From Salicibibacter cibarius (GTDB taxonomy: Bacteria; Bacillota; Bacilli; Bacillales; Marinococcaceae): 64,000 bases of DNA. A model generated the notes under the pieces. That model saw nothing but the letters and a program-made list of their open reading frames with translations, searched no databases and had not been told where the DNA came from. The DNA is taken from the NCBI RefSeq assembly GCF_016495725.1, contig NZ_CP054705.1:2976001-3040000 (forward strand). The letters are read 5' to 3'. Position numbers and translations under genes: made by a program. Positions 46,586-55,614 of the stretch are shown in pieces. Every line of letters begins with the position of its first letter. The first letter of the stretch is position 1.

Positions 46586-47254
46586 ATGCCATTATTAAAA
46601 ACGAAACATTGGTTTATCGCGATGAGCTTTTTTATCTTGTTTATGCTGTTATCTATTTTTTCCTTCCGAGATGATTGGTCGACGCTTGATCAAGCCGTAA
46701 GCATCTGGGTTACCGAAACCGTCTCGCCATTTGTCGTTACGTTGATGGACATCCTCACAATGATGGGATCGAGCGAGTTTGTCCTTGTCATCACGCTCAT
46801 TATTGCTGTTATTTTATTGTGGCGCAAACGATGGCAACTTAGTGTTTTTTTATTGTCGCTTACGTTTGGAGGATTGGCGTTAAATTTTTTCCTTAAAATT
46901 TTGTTTCAACGGGAAAGGCCCGGGGAGATGAGTGTGATTGAAGCCTTCGGGCAATCGATTGAAATCGCCTCTTACAGTTTTCCGAGCGGCCATACGATGA
47001 GAAGCACGATTTTATTCCTGTTTGCGATCTATATGTGCTATCGTTTGATGAGTAAAAACGTGGGCAGAGTGTGGGGTGTTGTGCTTTTTGCTGCGTTGAT
47101 CATCATTGTCGCTATTAGCCGAGTCGTTGTGGGCGCCCATTTCCCTTCCGATATTTTGGCAGGCGTCGCTATTTCCATTGTCTGGTTTTATGTGTGCTTG
47201 GCGATCCTCCGCTTCCTATTGAAACGTATGCCCACTGCTCGAGTAGATGTATGA
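46586..47254 (+). CDS. PAP2-family phosphatase
   Basis: 222 residues with about six membrane helices. The three phosphatase motifs are KILFQRERP, SFPSGHTM and SRVVVGAHFPSD, as in undecaprenyl- or phosphatidylglycerol-phosphate phosphatases (BcrC/YwoA/PgpB group). The start is not certain: ATG at 46586 has a weak AAAAGAG site, and an in-frame GTG lies at 46538. Confidence 0.88.
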   Translation: MPLLKTKHWFIAMSFFILFMLLSIFSFRDDWSTLDQAVSIWVTETVSPFVVTLMDILTMMGSSEFVLVITLIIAVILLWRKRWQLSVFLLSLTFGGLALNFFLKILFQRERPGEMSVIEAFGQSIEIASYSFPSGHTMRSTILFLFAIYMCYRLMSKNVGRVWGVVLFAALIIIVAISRVVVGAHFPSDILAGVAISIVWFYVCLAILRFLLKRMPTARVDV

Positions 47255-47289
47255 AAAAGAGGAGCTCCGAGGATGCGCTCATGCTTTTT

Positions 47290-47532
47290 TGGGGCGCTAT
47301 GAACGTGTCGTAGTGCCCGAATTTAAGCGAAGCAGGGCTTTTCGGGCATCATGAACACGGCTTGGTGACCGAAACCTTGCGATTCCTTCGGTTTCAGGCG
47401 CCATGAACCCTCCATAGTGACTGTAATTGAGCGAGCCCTTCGGTTTCGGGCATCATAAACGCCTCATGGTGACCGTCATCGAGCGGGCCCTTCGGTTTCG
47501 GGCATCATAAATCCTCCATGGCGACCGAACCG
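47290..47532. repeat. 52-bp palindromic array, family 4 (fourth, 5 units)
   Basis: Anchors GCCCG, GACCG, GACTG, GACCG and GACCG at 47315, 47367, 47419, 47471 and 47523 are exactly 52 bp apart. The spacers here (CGAGCGGGCCCTTCGG type) differ from those near typA, but the TTTCGGGC...CATAA and CATGGTGACCG core is kept. It separates convergent PAP2 and GDPD genes. Confidence 0.9.
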
Positions 47533-47559
47533 CATCCTTGCTCTAGAATGATCATTCAA

Positions 47560-48270
47560 TCAATCTCCCGGCGGCGCGTCACTAATCACTCCATTTACGC
47601 CGAACGCTTGCATTTGTTTTACGTCGGATTTACGTGTCACGGCATAGGGAAAAACGCTTACACCTTGCTTTTGCCAACGCTCGACATCGTTATTTTGTAA
47701 AATACTTGCATGGGGGTGGAGCGAGTGAACGTCAAATGGTGAAAAAAGACGAAGATAGCCCTCCATATTAACGGGGCGAAAATTCAAAAGTAACCCGATC
47801 TTCACCGCCGCATTCCATTCTTTTAATCGATATAAACATGCATGGTCAAAGGATGAAACGATCGTGTTCTCCACGCGATTATGGTTCACCAGCGTATCGC
47901 TTACCTTTTTTTCGATTCTTTCATAAGCGTACGGAATGTTTTTGATTTCTACGTTCAGCAACACATTCGCGGGAATCCACGCCAATACGTCATCCAACAG
48001 CGGGACACGCTGCTCCCCGCGATCGTTTTCGCTAAACCAGGCGCCCGCGTCCAGTTCGGCCAGCTCGGGAACAGTCATTTCTCGAACCCACCCTGTTCCA
48101 TCCGTTGTCCGCCCGACATGTTCATCATGCATGACGATCAATTCTCCGTCTTTTGACACGTGAACATCCAATTCAATGCCCGCGGCCCCGTTTTCAATCG
48201 CGCGTTCAAAAGCAGCAAACGTGTTTTCGGGTGCTTCACCCGAAAAACCTCGGTGTGCGATCCATTTCAT
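47560..48270 (-). CDS. Glycerophosphodiester phosphodiesterase
   Basis: 236 residues; cleaves glycerophosphodiesters to glycerol-3-phosphate and an alcohol. IAHRGFSGEAPENT, GIELDVHVSKDGELIVMHD and LNVEIKN carry the catalytic His pair and metal ligands of the GDPD TIM barrel. No signal peptide, so it is cytosolic (UgpQ-like). It overlaps the ykuR stop by 4 bp. Confidence 0.93.
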   Translation of the reverse strand: MKWIAHRGFSGEAPENTFAAFERAIENGAAGIELDVHVSKDGELIVMHDEHVGRTTDGTGWVREMTVPELAELDAGAWFSENDRGEQRVPLLDDVLAWIPANVLLNVEIKNIPYAYERIEKKVSDTLVNHNRVENTIVSSFDHACLYRLKEWNAAVKIGLLLNFRPVNMEGYLRLFSPFDVHSLHPHASILQNNDVERWQKQGVSVFPYAVTRKSDVKQMQAFGVNGVISDAPPGD

Positions 48271-49391
48271 TTCATCTCATCTGCCAAATAACGAATGATG
48301 TGATCAACGGCGATAGGGATCGCGGCTTCATCGGGATTAAGCTTTGGGTCATGCAACCCCTTGTCGCTATCGACCCCTAGCCAAAACATGAATCCCGGTA
48401 TTTTATCAAGAAAAAAACCAAAGTCCTCACCCGTCATCGCCATATCCGCCTCCCTAAAATTCACATCCGGAGATCTTTCGGAAAACGCCATAAAGGACGC
48501 CACTTTTTCACTGTTCCATACCTGTTTATATTGCGACCCCCATTCCACGTCCACGTCACAATCGAAACTTGCCGCAATGCCCGCGCCGATATTACGCACG
48601 TGTTTCTGAACGAGATTCATCGCTTCCGCCGACAGTGTCCGTATCGTTCCTTCCGTGTCCGCCCGTTCGGCGATAATGTTTTCTTTTGTTCCGCTCTCGA
48701 TTTTTCCAATCGTAATAACCGCGCTATCCAACGGATCAATTCTGCGCGCGACGACGGATTGGATTTGGGTGACGAGGTGGCTGGCAGCTACGACCATGTC
48801 ATTGGCTTGATGAGGATAAGCGGCATGGCCACCGCGCCCGCGCAGGTGAACCATAAATTCGGCAGTGTTCGCGAATAAAAGCCCTTTCTTCGTCGTCATC
48901 GTTCCAACGGGTTCATTCGGGGCAATGTGAAGGGCAAACATCCAGTCCGGTTGCCATTCTTGAAAAAGATCGGTATTCAACATTGGTTCCGCGCCGCCCG
49001 GCCCTTCTTCCGCAGGTTGAAAAACAAACAGGAGGTTGTCTCTCGGCTGATTCTCCGCGTAGTGGGAAAGGATGCCAACGGCGATCGTCATGTGCAGATC
49101 ATGCCCACACGCATGCATTTTTCCATCGTATCGCGAGGCAAACGTAAGCCCTGTTTCTTCTTTGATCGGCAGCCCGTCCATATCCGTTCGATAACCAATC
49201 GTCTGCGTTGCCGCATAACCTTCAACGAAAACAAGAATCCCCGTCTGCCATGTTTTCACCCTAAAATGGCCGTTCTTCATTTCGCCTATCTTATCGAGCA
49301 AATAGCGCTGGGTTTTATATTCTTCAAATCCCAATTCAGGATGTTGATGTAAATGGCGGCGAATGGCGTACAACTCTTCTGTCGTGTACAT
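48267..49391 (-). CDS. ykuR: N-acetyldiaminopimelate deacetylase
   Basis: 374-residue M20-family amidohydrolase. MHACGHDLHMTIAVGIL, FQPAEEGPGGAEPM and the C-terminal MTGEDFGFFLDK supply metal and substrate ligands. Together with dapH directly upstream it serves the acetylase branch of lysine/meso-diaminopimelate synthesis. Confidence 0.93.
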   Translation of the reverse strand: MYTTEELYAIRRHLHQHPELGFEEYKTQRYLLDKIGEMKNGHFRVKTWQTGILVFVEGYAATQTIGYRTDMDGLPIKEETGLTFASRYDGKMHACGHDLHMTIAVGILSHYAENQPRDNLLFVFQPAEEGPGGAEPMLNTDLFQEWQPDWMFALHIAPNEPVGTMTTKKGLLFANTAEFMVHLRGRGGHAAYPHQANDMVVAASHLVTQIQSVVARRIDPLDSAVITIGKIESGTKENIIAERADTEGTIRTLSAEAMNLVQKHVRNIGAGIAASFDCDVDVEWGSQYKQVWNSEKVASFMAFSERSPDVNFREADMAMTGEDFGFFLDKIPGFMFWLGVDSDKGLHDPKLNPDEAAIPIAVDHIIRYLADEMK

Positions 49392-49412
49392 AGTTATCCC
49401 TCGATTCCGTAT

Positions 49413-49452
49413 TGTAGAAAAAGCTCCCTGCTCGTGTGAACAAGCAAGGAGC
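49413..49452 (-). terminator. Hairpin between dapH and ykuR
   Basis: GCTCCTTGCTTG and CGAGCAGGGAGC pair on the minus strand and are followed by TTTTTC. It may attenuate transcription into ykuR. Confidence 0.75.
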
Positions 49453-49458
49453 CGGCAT

Positions 49459-50172
49459 TTATTCGTCTTTTAACTTCCGCAGTTCCGTTTTAATTTCCGT
49501 TTTTCCGCGTGTGCCTTCATCAATATCCTTGATGACACGCGCCGGCGTTCCAGCCACTACTTTGTTTTCAGGCACGTCTTCGGTCACGACCGCGCCTGCA
49601 GCGACGACGGAGCCTTTCCCGACGGTCACTCCTTCGAGAACGACAACGTTTGCGCCAAGCACGACGTCATCTTCGATGATGACCGGGGTCGCCGATGGAG
49701 GCTCAATCACCCCTGCCAACACGGAGCCGGCGCCGATATGGCAGTTTTTGCCGACTGTTGCGCGTCCGCCAAGCACGGCATTCATATCTATCATCGTATT
49801 TTCACCGACGACAGATCCGATATTAATCATTGCACCCATCATGATAATGGCGTTTTGTCCAATTTTCACGCGATCGCGAATCACTGCACCCGGTTCGATA
49901 CGGGCAGGGATGTCTTTTTGGTCGACGAGCGGGACCGCGGAGTTGCGGCGATCATTTTCAACGACGTAGTCCTCTATTTTTTCATGATCAAGCATGTCTT
50001 TAATGTCGCCCCATTCCCCGAAAAGCACCGCGGCATCTCCAAACGGGAACACTTTTGTATTCGCTCCGAAATCAAGGGCAGAAATGTCCCCTTTGATGTG
50101 TACCTTTACAGGGGTTGATTTTTCACTATCCGAGATAAATTGAATAATCTCGTTTCCATCCATCATTTCCAT
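49459..50172 (-). CDS. dapH: Tetrahydrodipicolinate N-acetyltransferase
   Basis: 237 residues; acetylates tetrahydrodipicolinate using acetyl-CoA. An N-terminal alpha-beta part is followed by hexapeptide repeats ([40 protein letters not shown]) forming a left-handed beta helix. AGGAGG lies 8 nt before the ATG. It is followed by ykuR on the same strand. Confidence 0.95.
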   Translation of the reverse strand: MEMMDGNEIIQFISDSEKSTPVKVHIKGDISALDFGANTKVFPFGDAAVLFGEWGDIKDMLDHEKIEDYVVENDRRNSAVPLVDQKDIPARIEPGAVIRDRVKIGQNAIIMMGAMINIGSVVGENTMIDMNAVLGGRATVGKNCHIGAGSVLAGVIEPPSATPVIIEDDVVLGANVVVLEGVTVGKGSVVAAGAVVTEDVPENKVVAGTPARVIKDIDEGTRGKTEIKTELRKLKDE

Positions 50173-50270
50173 GTTGGTCTCCTCCTCGTCTTTTGTCCGT
50201 TAAGCTCACATCTTACAGAATACCATAGTCTCTCGTTCGACAAAAGCAAAACCTCTGACGTCTCTGTTGA

Positions 50271-51338
50271 TTAAGATGGGTCTCTGTGTTTGTATAAATC
50301 GGGCATCGGTATCGCGATTTCTACGTTCTCTTCTTCCAATATCTCCAGGATTCGCATATTGAAATACTCTTTTACTTTCAACCACTCTGTCCAAGGGGTA
50401 GCGTTCGTAAAGTAATAAACCAACATTTCCATTCCATACTCTTCAAATTCTCTTACGTAAACTTCAATTTCTTCCGGATGCACTTCCGGACTATCCCGCA
50501 GCTCCTGATCGACCCTTTTCAACACATTGCGTACGTTTTCCACCGGTGAATTGTACTTTAAGTAAATACTGGAAAACACTTGCCTCGTTCTCATTTCCGA
50601 CCAATTTGTGATCGAGTCATTGGCTATGGTTGAGTTCGGAATCGTTACCAGACCTTCAGCAAACGTTCGGACTTTCGTACTCCGAAATGCAATATCTTCA
50701 ACAACTCCTTCAATCGTGGAGGTTTCAACCCAATCCCCTCGCTTGAACGGCTTTTCAGTAACGAGAATAATACCGCCAAAAAAGTTGGCGATCGTATCTT
50801 GCGCCGCCAATGCGAACGCGAGTCCCCCAAGTCCGAGTCCGGCAATGAACCCATTAATATCATAGTCCCATTCCATGGCAATGACCGTAAACATGAGCAC
50901 AATGATAAGACCGCGCAGTACTCTGGATATAAACGGGATCAACATGCTATCTTGATCACCGTCTACTTTTCGGCCTAATCGTGTAAACAAATCCGAGGAC
51001 GTTCCCGAGAAATTAAAAAATCCCCAGCCGAAAAATACAATCAAGAACGTGCGCAACAGCCGGTTCACCACGACCATGACATCGGGTTGCAAGTTTAAGT
51101 ACATAACCGCAAAGTAAACGCCGAGAACAACGATAAGCATGCGCATTGGTTTCTCAAACGCATAAAGCAAATTCCCCAAGAAATGACTTTTTCCATGTTT
51201 GGAGACCTTTTTTATGACGGCAAAAATAAAACGGGTAAATAGCTTTCGCAACATCAAAAAAACCAGTATGATAAGAGCCGCGATGACATAATGCAACCAC
51301 GGCCAAGCTTCCAACCATGCATAGTACCAATCAAACAC
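50271..51338 (-). CDS. MscS-family mechanosensitive channel
   Basis: 355 residues with four or five membrane helices. The pore-lining helix is INGFIAGLGLGGLAFALAAQ, and the beta domain begins RGDWVETSTIEGVVEDIAFR. It resembles the YhdY/YnaI branch more than YkuT. It protects against hypo-osmotic shock. Confidence 0.9.
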   Translation of the reverse strand: MFDWYYAWLEAWPWLHYVIAALIILVFLMLRKLFTRFIFAVIKKVSKHGKSHFLGNLLYAFEKPMRMLIVVLGVYFAVMYLNLQPDVMVVVNRLLRTFLIVFFGWGFFNFSGTSSDLFTRLGRKVDGDQDSMLIPFISRVLRGLIIVLMFTVIAMEWDYDINGFIAGLGLGGLAFALAAQDTIANFFGGIILVTEKPFKRGDWVETSTIEGVVEDIAFRSTKVRTFAEGLVTIPNSTIANDSITNWSEMRTRQVFSSIYLKYNSPVENVRNVLKRVDQELRDSPEVHPEEIEVYVREFEEYGMEMLVYYFTNATPWTEWLKVKEYFNMRILEILEEENVEIAIPMPDLYKHRDPS

Positions 51339-51420
51339 TGTTATTTCCTCCTGCTAAAACCGCTAGTCTGACTTAATGTTAACATCCTAATGCTTCATCG
51401 GCTATTATTTTGAATAAGAA

Positions 51421-51514
51421 TTAGAAAACTTGGCTTTTCGCCAAGCTTTTATGGCGAAAAGCCTTAGCCCAACTTATGTAGGTAAGAACGTTGATTTATA
51501 CTTTCTTACCTACT
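51421..51514 (+). repeat. R1 repeat copy i
   Basis: Full-length R1, followed by seven A, between the MscS gene and the nucleotidyltransferase gene. Its module II plus flanks could terminate the nucleotidyltransferase transcript. Confidence 0.9.
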
Positions 51515-51549
51515 AAAAAAACCCATGTCGTTGATCGACACAGGGAGCA

Positions 51550-52314
51550 TTAGATTGCCGATGGAACCTTGACCGGGGTTTTGCTGATTACAAAATGAAT
51601 CAGAGAACGAATGCCTTCGTGGTTCAATAGCCCATGTTCTTGCCCCCGACGAACGCTCAAGGCGTGACGAATCAGGTTGGAATCGGGGAGCTGTTGCAAT
51701 GCCCATTTCATCCCTCTTGTTTTCGATGTCAGAATCCCGGTTTCTTTAAAACACCACGTCCTGCAGGCGTTCATGACTGCTTCATGTCCATAAGGATCAT
51801 AAAAAGGATGAAAAATATGCTTTTCATGCCGGCGCAACGAACCTTTCATGGCTTCCTGCAACCAGGGCCTCGGAACACTTCCGAAAACTTCTTCTTTCGG
51901 ACGGCCCGCCAATGTTTTTCCTGATTGTAAAATCATCGCGAAGTCCATTAATAAGCCCTCGTCCATGCCTTCTTCCTCAACTATGTCCTCAAAGCCCCGA
52001 CCGGTTAACAGGGCAAATTCATAGGAAAGCAACGAGTGTGGATGTGCAGCCTCTTCCTCCAAAACAACGTAAAATTCCAAACCTGCACCTGGTGACGGCA
52101 AAGCATGATACGTCAACGCCTGTGCAAAAGCGTCTTTATCCGTTGCTTTTAAAGGCCGCTTGACGATACAAAAGACATCAAGATCACTTACATCTTTGTC
52201 GTAATCATCCACTACTGCCGAACCACACAAATAAAGCCCGACCACACGATCTTCCAATACTGAATTTACAGCTTCCGACAGTTGATGCAAATAGTCATCC
52301 ACCTGATCATCCAT
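51550..52314 (-). CDS. AadA-like nucleotidyltransferase
   Basis: 254 residues. LYLCGSAVVDDYDKDVSDLD is the nucleotidyltransferase motif (GSx...SDxD). The C-terminal half (NACRTWCFKETGILTSKTRG, MKWALQQLP) resembles the DUF4111 part of aminoglycoside adenylyltransferases such as AadA and Ant(9). Substrate and any resistance role are unproven. It is flanked by an R1 repeat and a weakly coding region. Confidence 0.82.
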   Translation of the reverse strand: MDDQVDDYLHQLSEAVNSVLEDRVVGLYLCGSAVVDDYDKDVSDLDVFCIVKRPLKATDKDAFAQALTYHALPSPGAGLEFYVVLEEEAAHPHSLLSYEFALLTGRGFEDIVEEEGMDEGLLMDFAMILQSGKTLAGRPKEEVFGSVPRPWLQEAMKGSLRRHEKHIFHPFYDPYGHEAVMNACRTWCFKETGILTSKTRGMKWALQQLPDSNLIRHALSVRRGQEHGLLNHEGIRSLIHFVISKTPVKVPSAI

Positions 52315-52503
52315 GAAGAAGCGCTTCCCCCATCCATTATTCGTGATTTAATAAATTGTAACTCATTTTTTATTAATATATGTATATACAGGATATCCGA
52401 TTTTCGCAAACTATGCAATGATTTTTCAGTCATTTTATAAAGGAAGCAGGCAACGATTCGCTATTGCCTACTTCCTTACGAACATTTAGGGAGGTATCGA
52501 CAC

Positions 52504-52572
52504 ATGTCCATAGATCAAAAGCATTTTGAAACAGTACGGCATTGTTTCACGCGCCCACGGGCCAAGGATTAG
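52504..52572 (+). CDS. Possible 22-residue peptide
   Basis: ATG at 52504 follows AGGGAGGT by 8 nt and gives MSIDQKHFETVRHCFTRPR then AKD and a stop. It overlaps the end of the opposite Cys-rich gene by 4 bp. It could be a truncated start of a lost gene. Low confidence. Confidence 0.25.
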   Translation: MSIDQKHFETVRHCFTRPRAKD

Positions 52573-52766
52573 CGATGACAGCCATGGCAACGCCGGCATC
52601 TGGGGCAGCCGCAGCCATGTTTTCTTCGGTCTTTTCGGTCGTCTTCCTCAGCTTCCACTACTCGACATACACACTCAAAGCGGCGCTCATCATCCGCTTC
52701 TTCCTTCTCCTTCTCTCCACAGTGATGACCAAATCCCCACATATTATCCCATACCGTGTAACCCAT
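52569..52766 (-). CDS. Cys/His-rich small protein, possible spore coat
   Basis: 65 residues from an ATG after AAAGGGG. The middle is strongly charged (EKEKEEADDERRFECVCRVV), and the end packs five Cys (HGCGCPRCRRCHGCHR); eight Cys in total. FECVCRVVEAEED recalls the CVCDVVRAI core of CotY/CotZ/ExsY coat proteins, but much is missing. It may be a short coat protein or a metal-binding peptide. Confidence 0.5.
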   Translation of the reverse strand: MGYTVWDNMWGFGHHCGEKEKEEADDERRFECVCRVVEAEEDDRKDRRKHGCGCPRCRRCHGCHR

Positions 52767-52948
52767 GCCGTTGTCCCCTTTCCTATTGGTTATTGCCGTA
52801 CACTAAATCATATGTAAAAAAAGTACATGCTTGTAATGATCGAACCTATAAAACGATAAAAATCAGCATACATCTATTGATTGATATGGAAAACTGAGCC
52901 GTTCATATTTCCCTAGCTCCTTGCTTACATATTAGGGAGGTGGTTCTC

Positions 52949-53722
52949 ATGAGAACGACGGTGGAAACTTTTCTTAATCAGCAACCGGAATGGGTTTATT
53001 TTGTCACCGGCCTCATCATCGTCTTGGGACTCATCACGACCTTTATTCTCATTGGCCGGGCGGCAATGAAATATACGGAAAAAATCGATAAGGAACTCGG
53101 GTTTCAGAAAATCCAGCAGGATTTGCACGACACAAAATACCAAGCCGCCATTCACAAAGATATTTCACTTCAGACCATCCACGCGCTTCGAAATGCCGAA
53201 CGCTTCCTCAAGCAATTGCAACAAGCGCGCCGATATTCCGTTCAATCTGAAGAAAATCTGCAAACCTATGAAAACTTGATTATTCGTATCGTGCATGCCC
53301 TCAGCTCGGATATAAAATTCCAACCGGGGGAACAACATCGGTCTTCGGTTTGGATCGAAGAATCAGGGCAACTCGTTTATTTTACCGGAAGCAATGCTTT
53401 TGATGACCGGGACGGAAACCAGGTCCTCCCTATGGACGAAACGATCGCCGGCCGGTGTTTTCGCAAAAAAGAAATACAACTCGTGCCTGATGTAAGCGAC
53501 GATGTAGACGGCATGCCTAAACATCATAACGGGTACGGAGCCATTCTTTGCCTCCCCCTTTCCGAATGGGGCGTGCTAACGGTGGATGCGCACCGCGCCT
53601 TTCAGGAAGAAGTGATGTATATTTGCCGCCTTTACGCGCGCGTGATCGATCTCGCATTCTTTGAATATAGTCAAATGATTAATGACGGTTATATCACTCA
53701 ACAATTCAACGTGCGTGAATAA
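52949..53722 (+). CDS. Membrane-anchored GAF-like protein
   Basis: 257 residues from the ATG at 52949 after AGGGAGG. One N-terminal helix (VYFVTGLIIVLGLITTFILI) is followed by a helical linker with coiled-coil character (about 45-115). A GAF-type domain then runs from about 115 to 245 (SSVWIEESGQLVYF, AGRCFRKKEIQLVPDV, GYGAILCLPLSEWGVLTVDA). It probably senses a small ligand near the membrane; no output domain is attached. The partner is unknown. Confidence 0.75.
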   Translation: MRTTVETFLNQQPEWVYFVTGLIIVLGLITTFILIGRAAMKYTEKIDKELGFQKIQQDLHDTKYQAAIHKDISLQTIHALRNAERFLKQLQQARRYSVQSEENLQTYENLIIRIVHALSSDIKFQPGEQHRSSVWIEESGQLVYFTGSNAFDDRDGNQVLPMDETIAGRCFRKKEIQLVPDVSDDVDGMPKHHNGYGAILCLPLSEWGVLTVDAHRAFQEEVMYICRLYARVIDLAFFEYSQMINDGYITQQFNVRE

Positions 53723-53745
53723 ATTATGGATAGGGAGGGTCTACA

Positions 53746-53925
53746 ATGAGCGGTAAAGATATATTGCGCAAAGCAGCAGCCAAATCGGCGAAAAAAAGAG
53801 GCATTCTTTCCGATCACAACTACCGGCAATGGCTCAAGGAGAACGCAAACGTGCAAACGCTCTCCGGCGAAAAAAGCGCCTATTCAACCAATCGCGCGAA
53901 AAAAGCGCTTTTAAAACGAGTATAA
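53746..53925 (+). CDS. Small basic protein, unknown
   Basis: 59 residues from an ATG after TAGGGAGGG, starting MSGKDILRKAAAKSAKKRG and ending RAKKALLKRV. Lys/Arg-rich and probably nucleic-acid associated, though that is inferred only from charge. It lies 23 bp after the GAF gene and ends in its terminator, so the two are likely co-transcribed. Confidence 0.7.
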   Translation: MSGKDILRKAAAKSAKKRGILSDHNYRQWLKENANVQTLSGEKSAYSTNRAKKALLKRV

Positions 53926-53930
53926 GACCA

Positions 53931-53961
53931 TAAAAAAAGCACTCCTCGGAGTGCTTTTTAA
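53931..53961. terminator. Terminator between the small basic gene and ribU
   Basis: AAAAAAGCACTCC and GGAGTGCTTTTT pair around TC; it serves two convergent genes. Confidence 0.9.
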
Positions 53962-53964
53962 TGA

Positions 53965-54579
53965 TTAATTTTGCTTCAAGTTATAGGTGCCGGCCGGCGT
54001 TTTCCGTTGTAGGTTTCCGCCGTAGGATTTTTTCTCCAACATTGGGGCTAATTTCAAAAAGAGTGGCACGAACAAAATCGAGATTGCCAAACCCTTCACA
54101 ATATTAAACGGCAAAATCCCCGCGAGCACTGTTGTCAACATCACCTGACTGCTCATTTCCCAACCGATCAACCAGGAATATGCCGGTAGAAATACAAGAT
54201 AGTTAAGCACGGACAGACCGATCGTCATCGATACGATCGCGATCCCCAAACCGGCCATTAATCCTTTTACACTTCGAAAATGACGATACACATAAGCAAC
54301 CGGCAATACGAATAAGAGACTGGCCACAAAGTTCGAGATCATGCCAACCGGATCCCCTGCTCCCATGAATAGCGTATACAGCAATATTTTCATGCCTGCT
54401 ACTGCTACGCCGGCAACCGGTGAAAATAGCAACGCCGCGAACAACACGGGCAATTCACTGAAATCAATACTTAAGAAAGATAAAAACATCGGCATCGGAA
54501 TGCTCACAAACATAAGCGCCGTTGCCATTGAACCGAGCACCGCGTACATCACTAAACGAAACGTCTTGGATTCTTTCAT
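53965..54579 (-). CDS. ribU: Riboflavin ECF transporter S component
   Basis: 204 residues with six membrane helices. The N-terminal MYAVLGSMATALMFVSIPMP and the FSELPVLFAALLFSPVAGV stretch are typical of the RibU (YpaA) substrate-binding component, which works with the shared EcfAA'T module encoded elsewhere. An FMN riboswitch lies upstream, which supports the substrate. Confidence 0.95.
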   Translation of the reverse strand: MKESKTFRLVMYAVLGSMATALMFVSIPMPMFLSFLSIDFSELPVLFAALLFSPVAGVAVAGMKILLYTLFMGAGDPVGMISNFVASLLFVLPVAYVYRHFRSVKGLMAGLGIAIVSMTIGLSVLNYLVFLPAYSWLIGWEMSSQVMLTTVLAGILPFNIVKGLAISILFVPLFLKLAPMLEKKSYGGNLQRKTPAGTYNLKQN

Positions 54580-54651
54580 TCTTGCGCCCTCCCGTTCTTC
54601 GGCTTTCTAAAGAACGAAGACGCAGAGTTCTCCGTCTACATCGCAAAATAT

Positions 54652-54682
54652 AAGCCCCTAAGTTTTTTAACTTAGGGGCACT
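54652..54682 (-). terminator. Expression-platform terminator of the FMN riboswitch
   Basis: GCCCCTAAGTT and AACTTAGGGGC form an 11-bp stem between the aptamer and ribU, followed by TTATATTTT. It is the expected off-state structure. Confidence 0.75.
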
Positions 54683-54732
54683 TTTACATAACGGAAAATC
54701 ACACGGACACAGCGGACCATGGACTGCTCTGC

Positions 54733-54861
54733 AATCTTCTCCCATCCAGACTTTACTGTCGGTTCCGGAATCACACCGGAATCCACCGCAAACGCGGGTC
54801 ACGGACTCATCGCCAAAAGGCGCATCACCGTCGGTCGGGAATTTCACCCTGCCCCGAAGAT
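54733..54861 (-). promoter_or_regulatory. FMN riboswitch (RFN element)
   Basis: On the minus strand it begins ATCTTCGGGGCAGGGTGAAA, continues TTCCCGACCGACGGTGATG, has GAGTCCGTGACCC, and ends GGATGGGAGAAGATTG. These are the conserved RFN blocks in order. It should switch off ribU when FMN is abundant. Confidence 0.96.
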
Positions 54862-54969
54862 TTTTAATGAAGTTATTTGTTATTGTTATGCTATCACTAT
54901 TGTTTCATGAATGCAAGAGGGAAGTTTCATCGTTTCATAACCTGGATGAACGGCGTAGCGGACGGACAT

Positions 54970-55240
54970 TCCATAGACCGGCTTGGGCATTTGGAAGCCG
55001 TTGGACAATTGATCGCATCATGGCGACCGAAAAAGCGGGCGAGTCTCGTGTTTGGTCGTCATAACCACTTTATGACGACCGTAATGGCCTGAATGGAAAG
55101 CGTTCGGGCGTCATGGCCGCTTCATGGTGACCGAAAAGGCTTGTCTCGAAAGAATTCGGTCATCATGGCTGCCTCATGGCGACCGAACGAGCGATTCGTT
55201 TTCGTGTTCGGTCGTCATAACCATTTCAAGACCGGGATTT
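54970..55240. repeat. 52-bp palindromic array, family 4 (fifth)
   Basis: GACCG anchors at 54976, 55025, 55077, 55129, 55181 and 55230 (steps 49, 52, 52, 52, 49). In unit three the palindrome is TTCGGGCGTCATGG ... TCATGGTGACCGAA. The spacers differ from the other arrays. Confidence 0.88.
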
Positions 55241-55614
55241 CTGTTTCGCAGGAAGACATTCGGTCATTGATGAACGTCTTTGATACCTTTACTCGGGCTG
55301 TGGCAGTTTAAGCCGATCGATAACCATGGTTTGAAGTCCTAATCCGGACCTTCGGTAGCTTGTGTGATCACTTATTTCAGCCTTTCTGCAATAGGGGGGT
55401 TATGGCCGCGTATCAAACCTCAGATTTTGAATTTTTCTTCTTCGGGAGGTGCGTTGGGTGTTTTCATGGCACCCTTGATTTGCAATTTATCTCTTGGAGC
55501 CATGAACGGTTTACGGAATCATTTATTTGCTATTTTTTTCTTCTCGGTGGTGCCAATGTTCTGCTCATGACACCGATGATTCGGATAAGTTTGCTATTTT
55601 TCCTTTCGTCAATC
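55241..55614. other. Gene-free region with decayed repeat units
   Basis: About 370 bp with no supported gene. It holds three TTTGC-A/T-rich segments (55479, 55526, 55590) and at about 55549-55577 an inverted repeat TCGGTGGTGCCAATG / CATGACACCGA. The spacing is irregular (47 and 64 bp), as if older units of the neighbouring array were decaying. Confidence 0.4.

Noticed and set aside
54464-54847. A 127-codon minus-strand frame
   Set aside because: It covers the FMN riboswitch and is out of frame with ribU.
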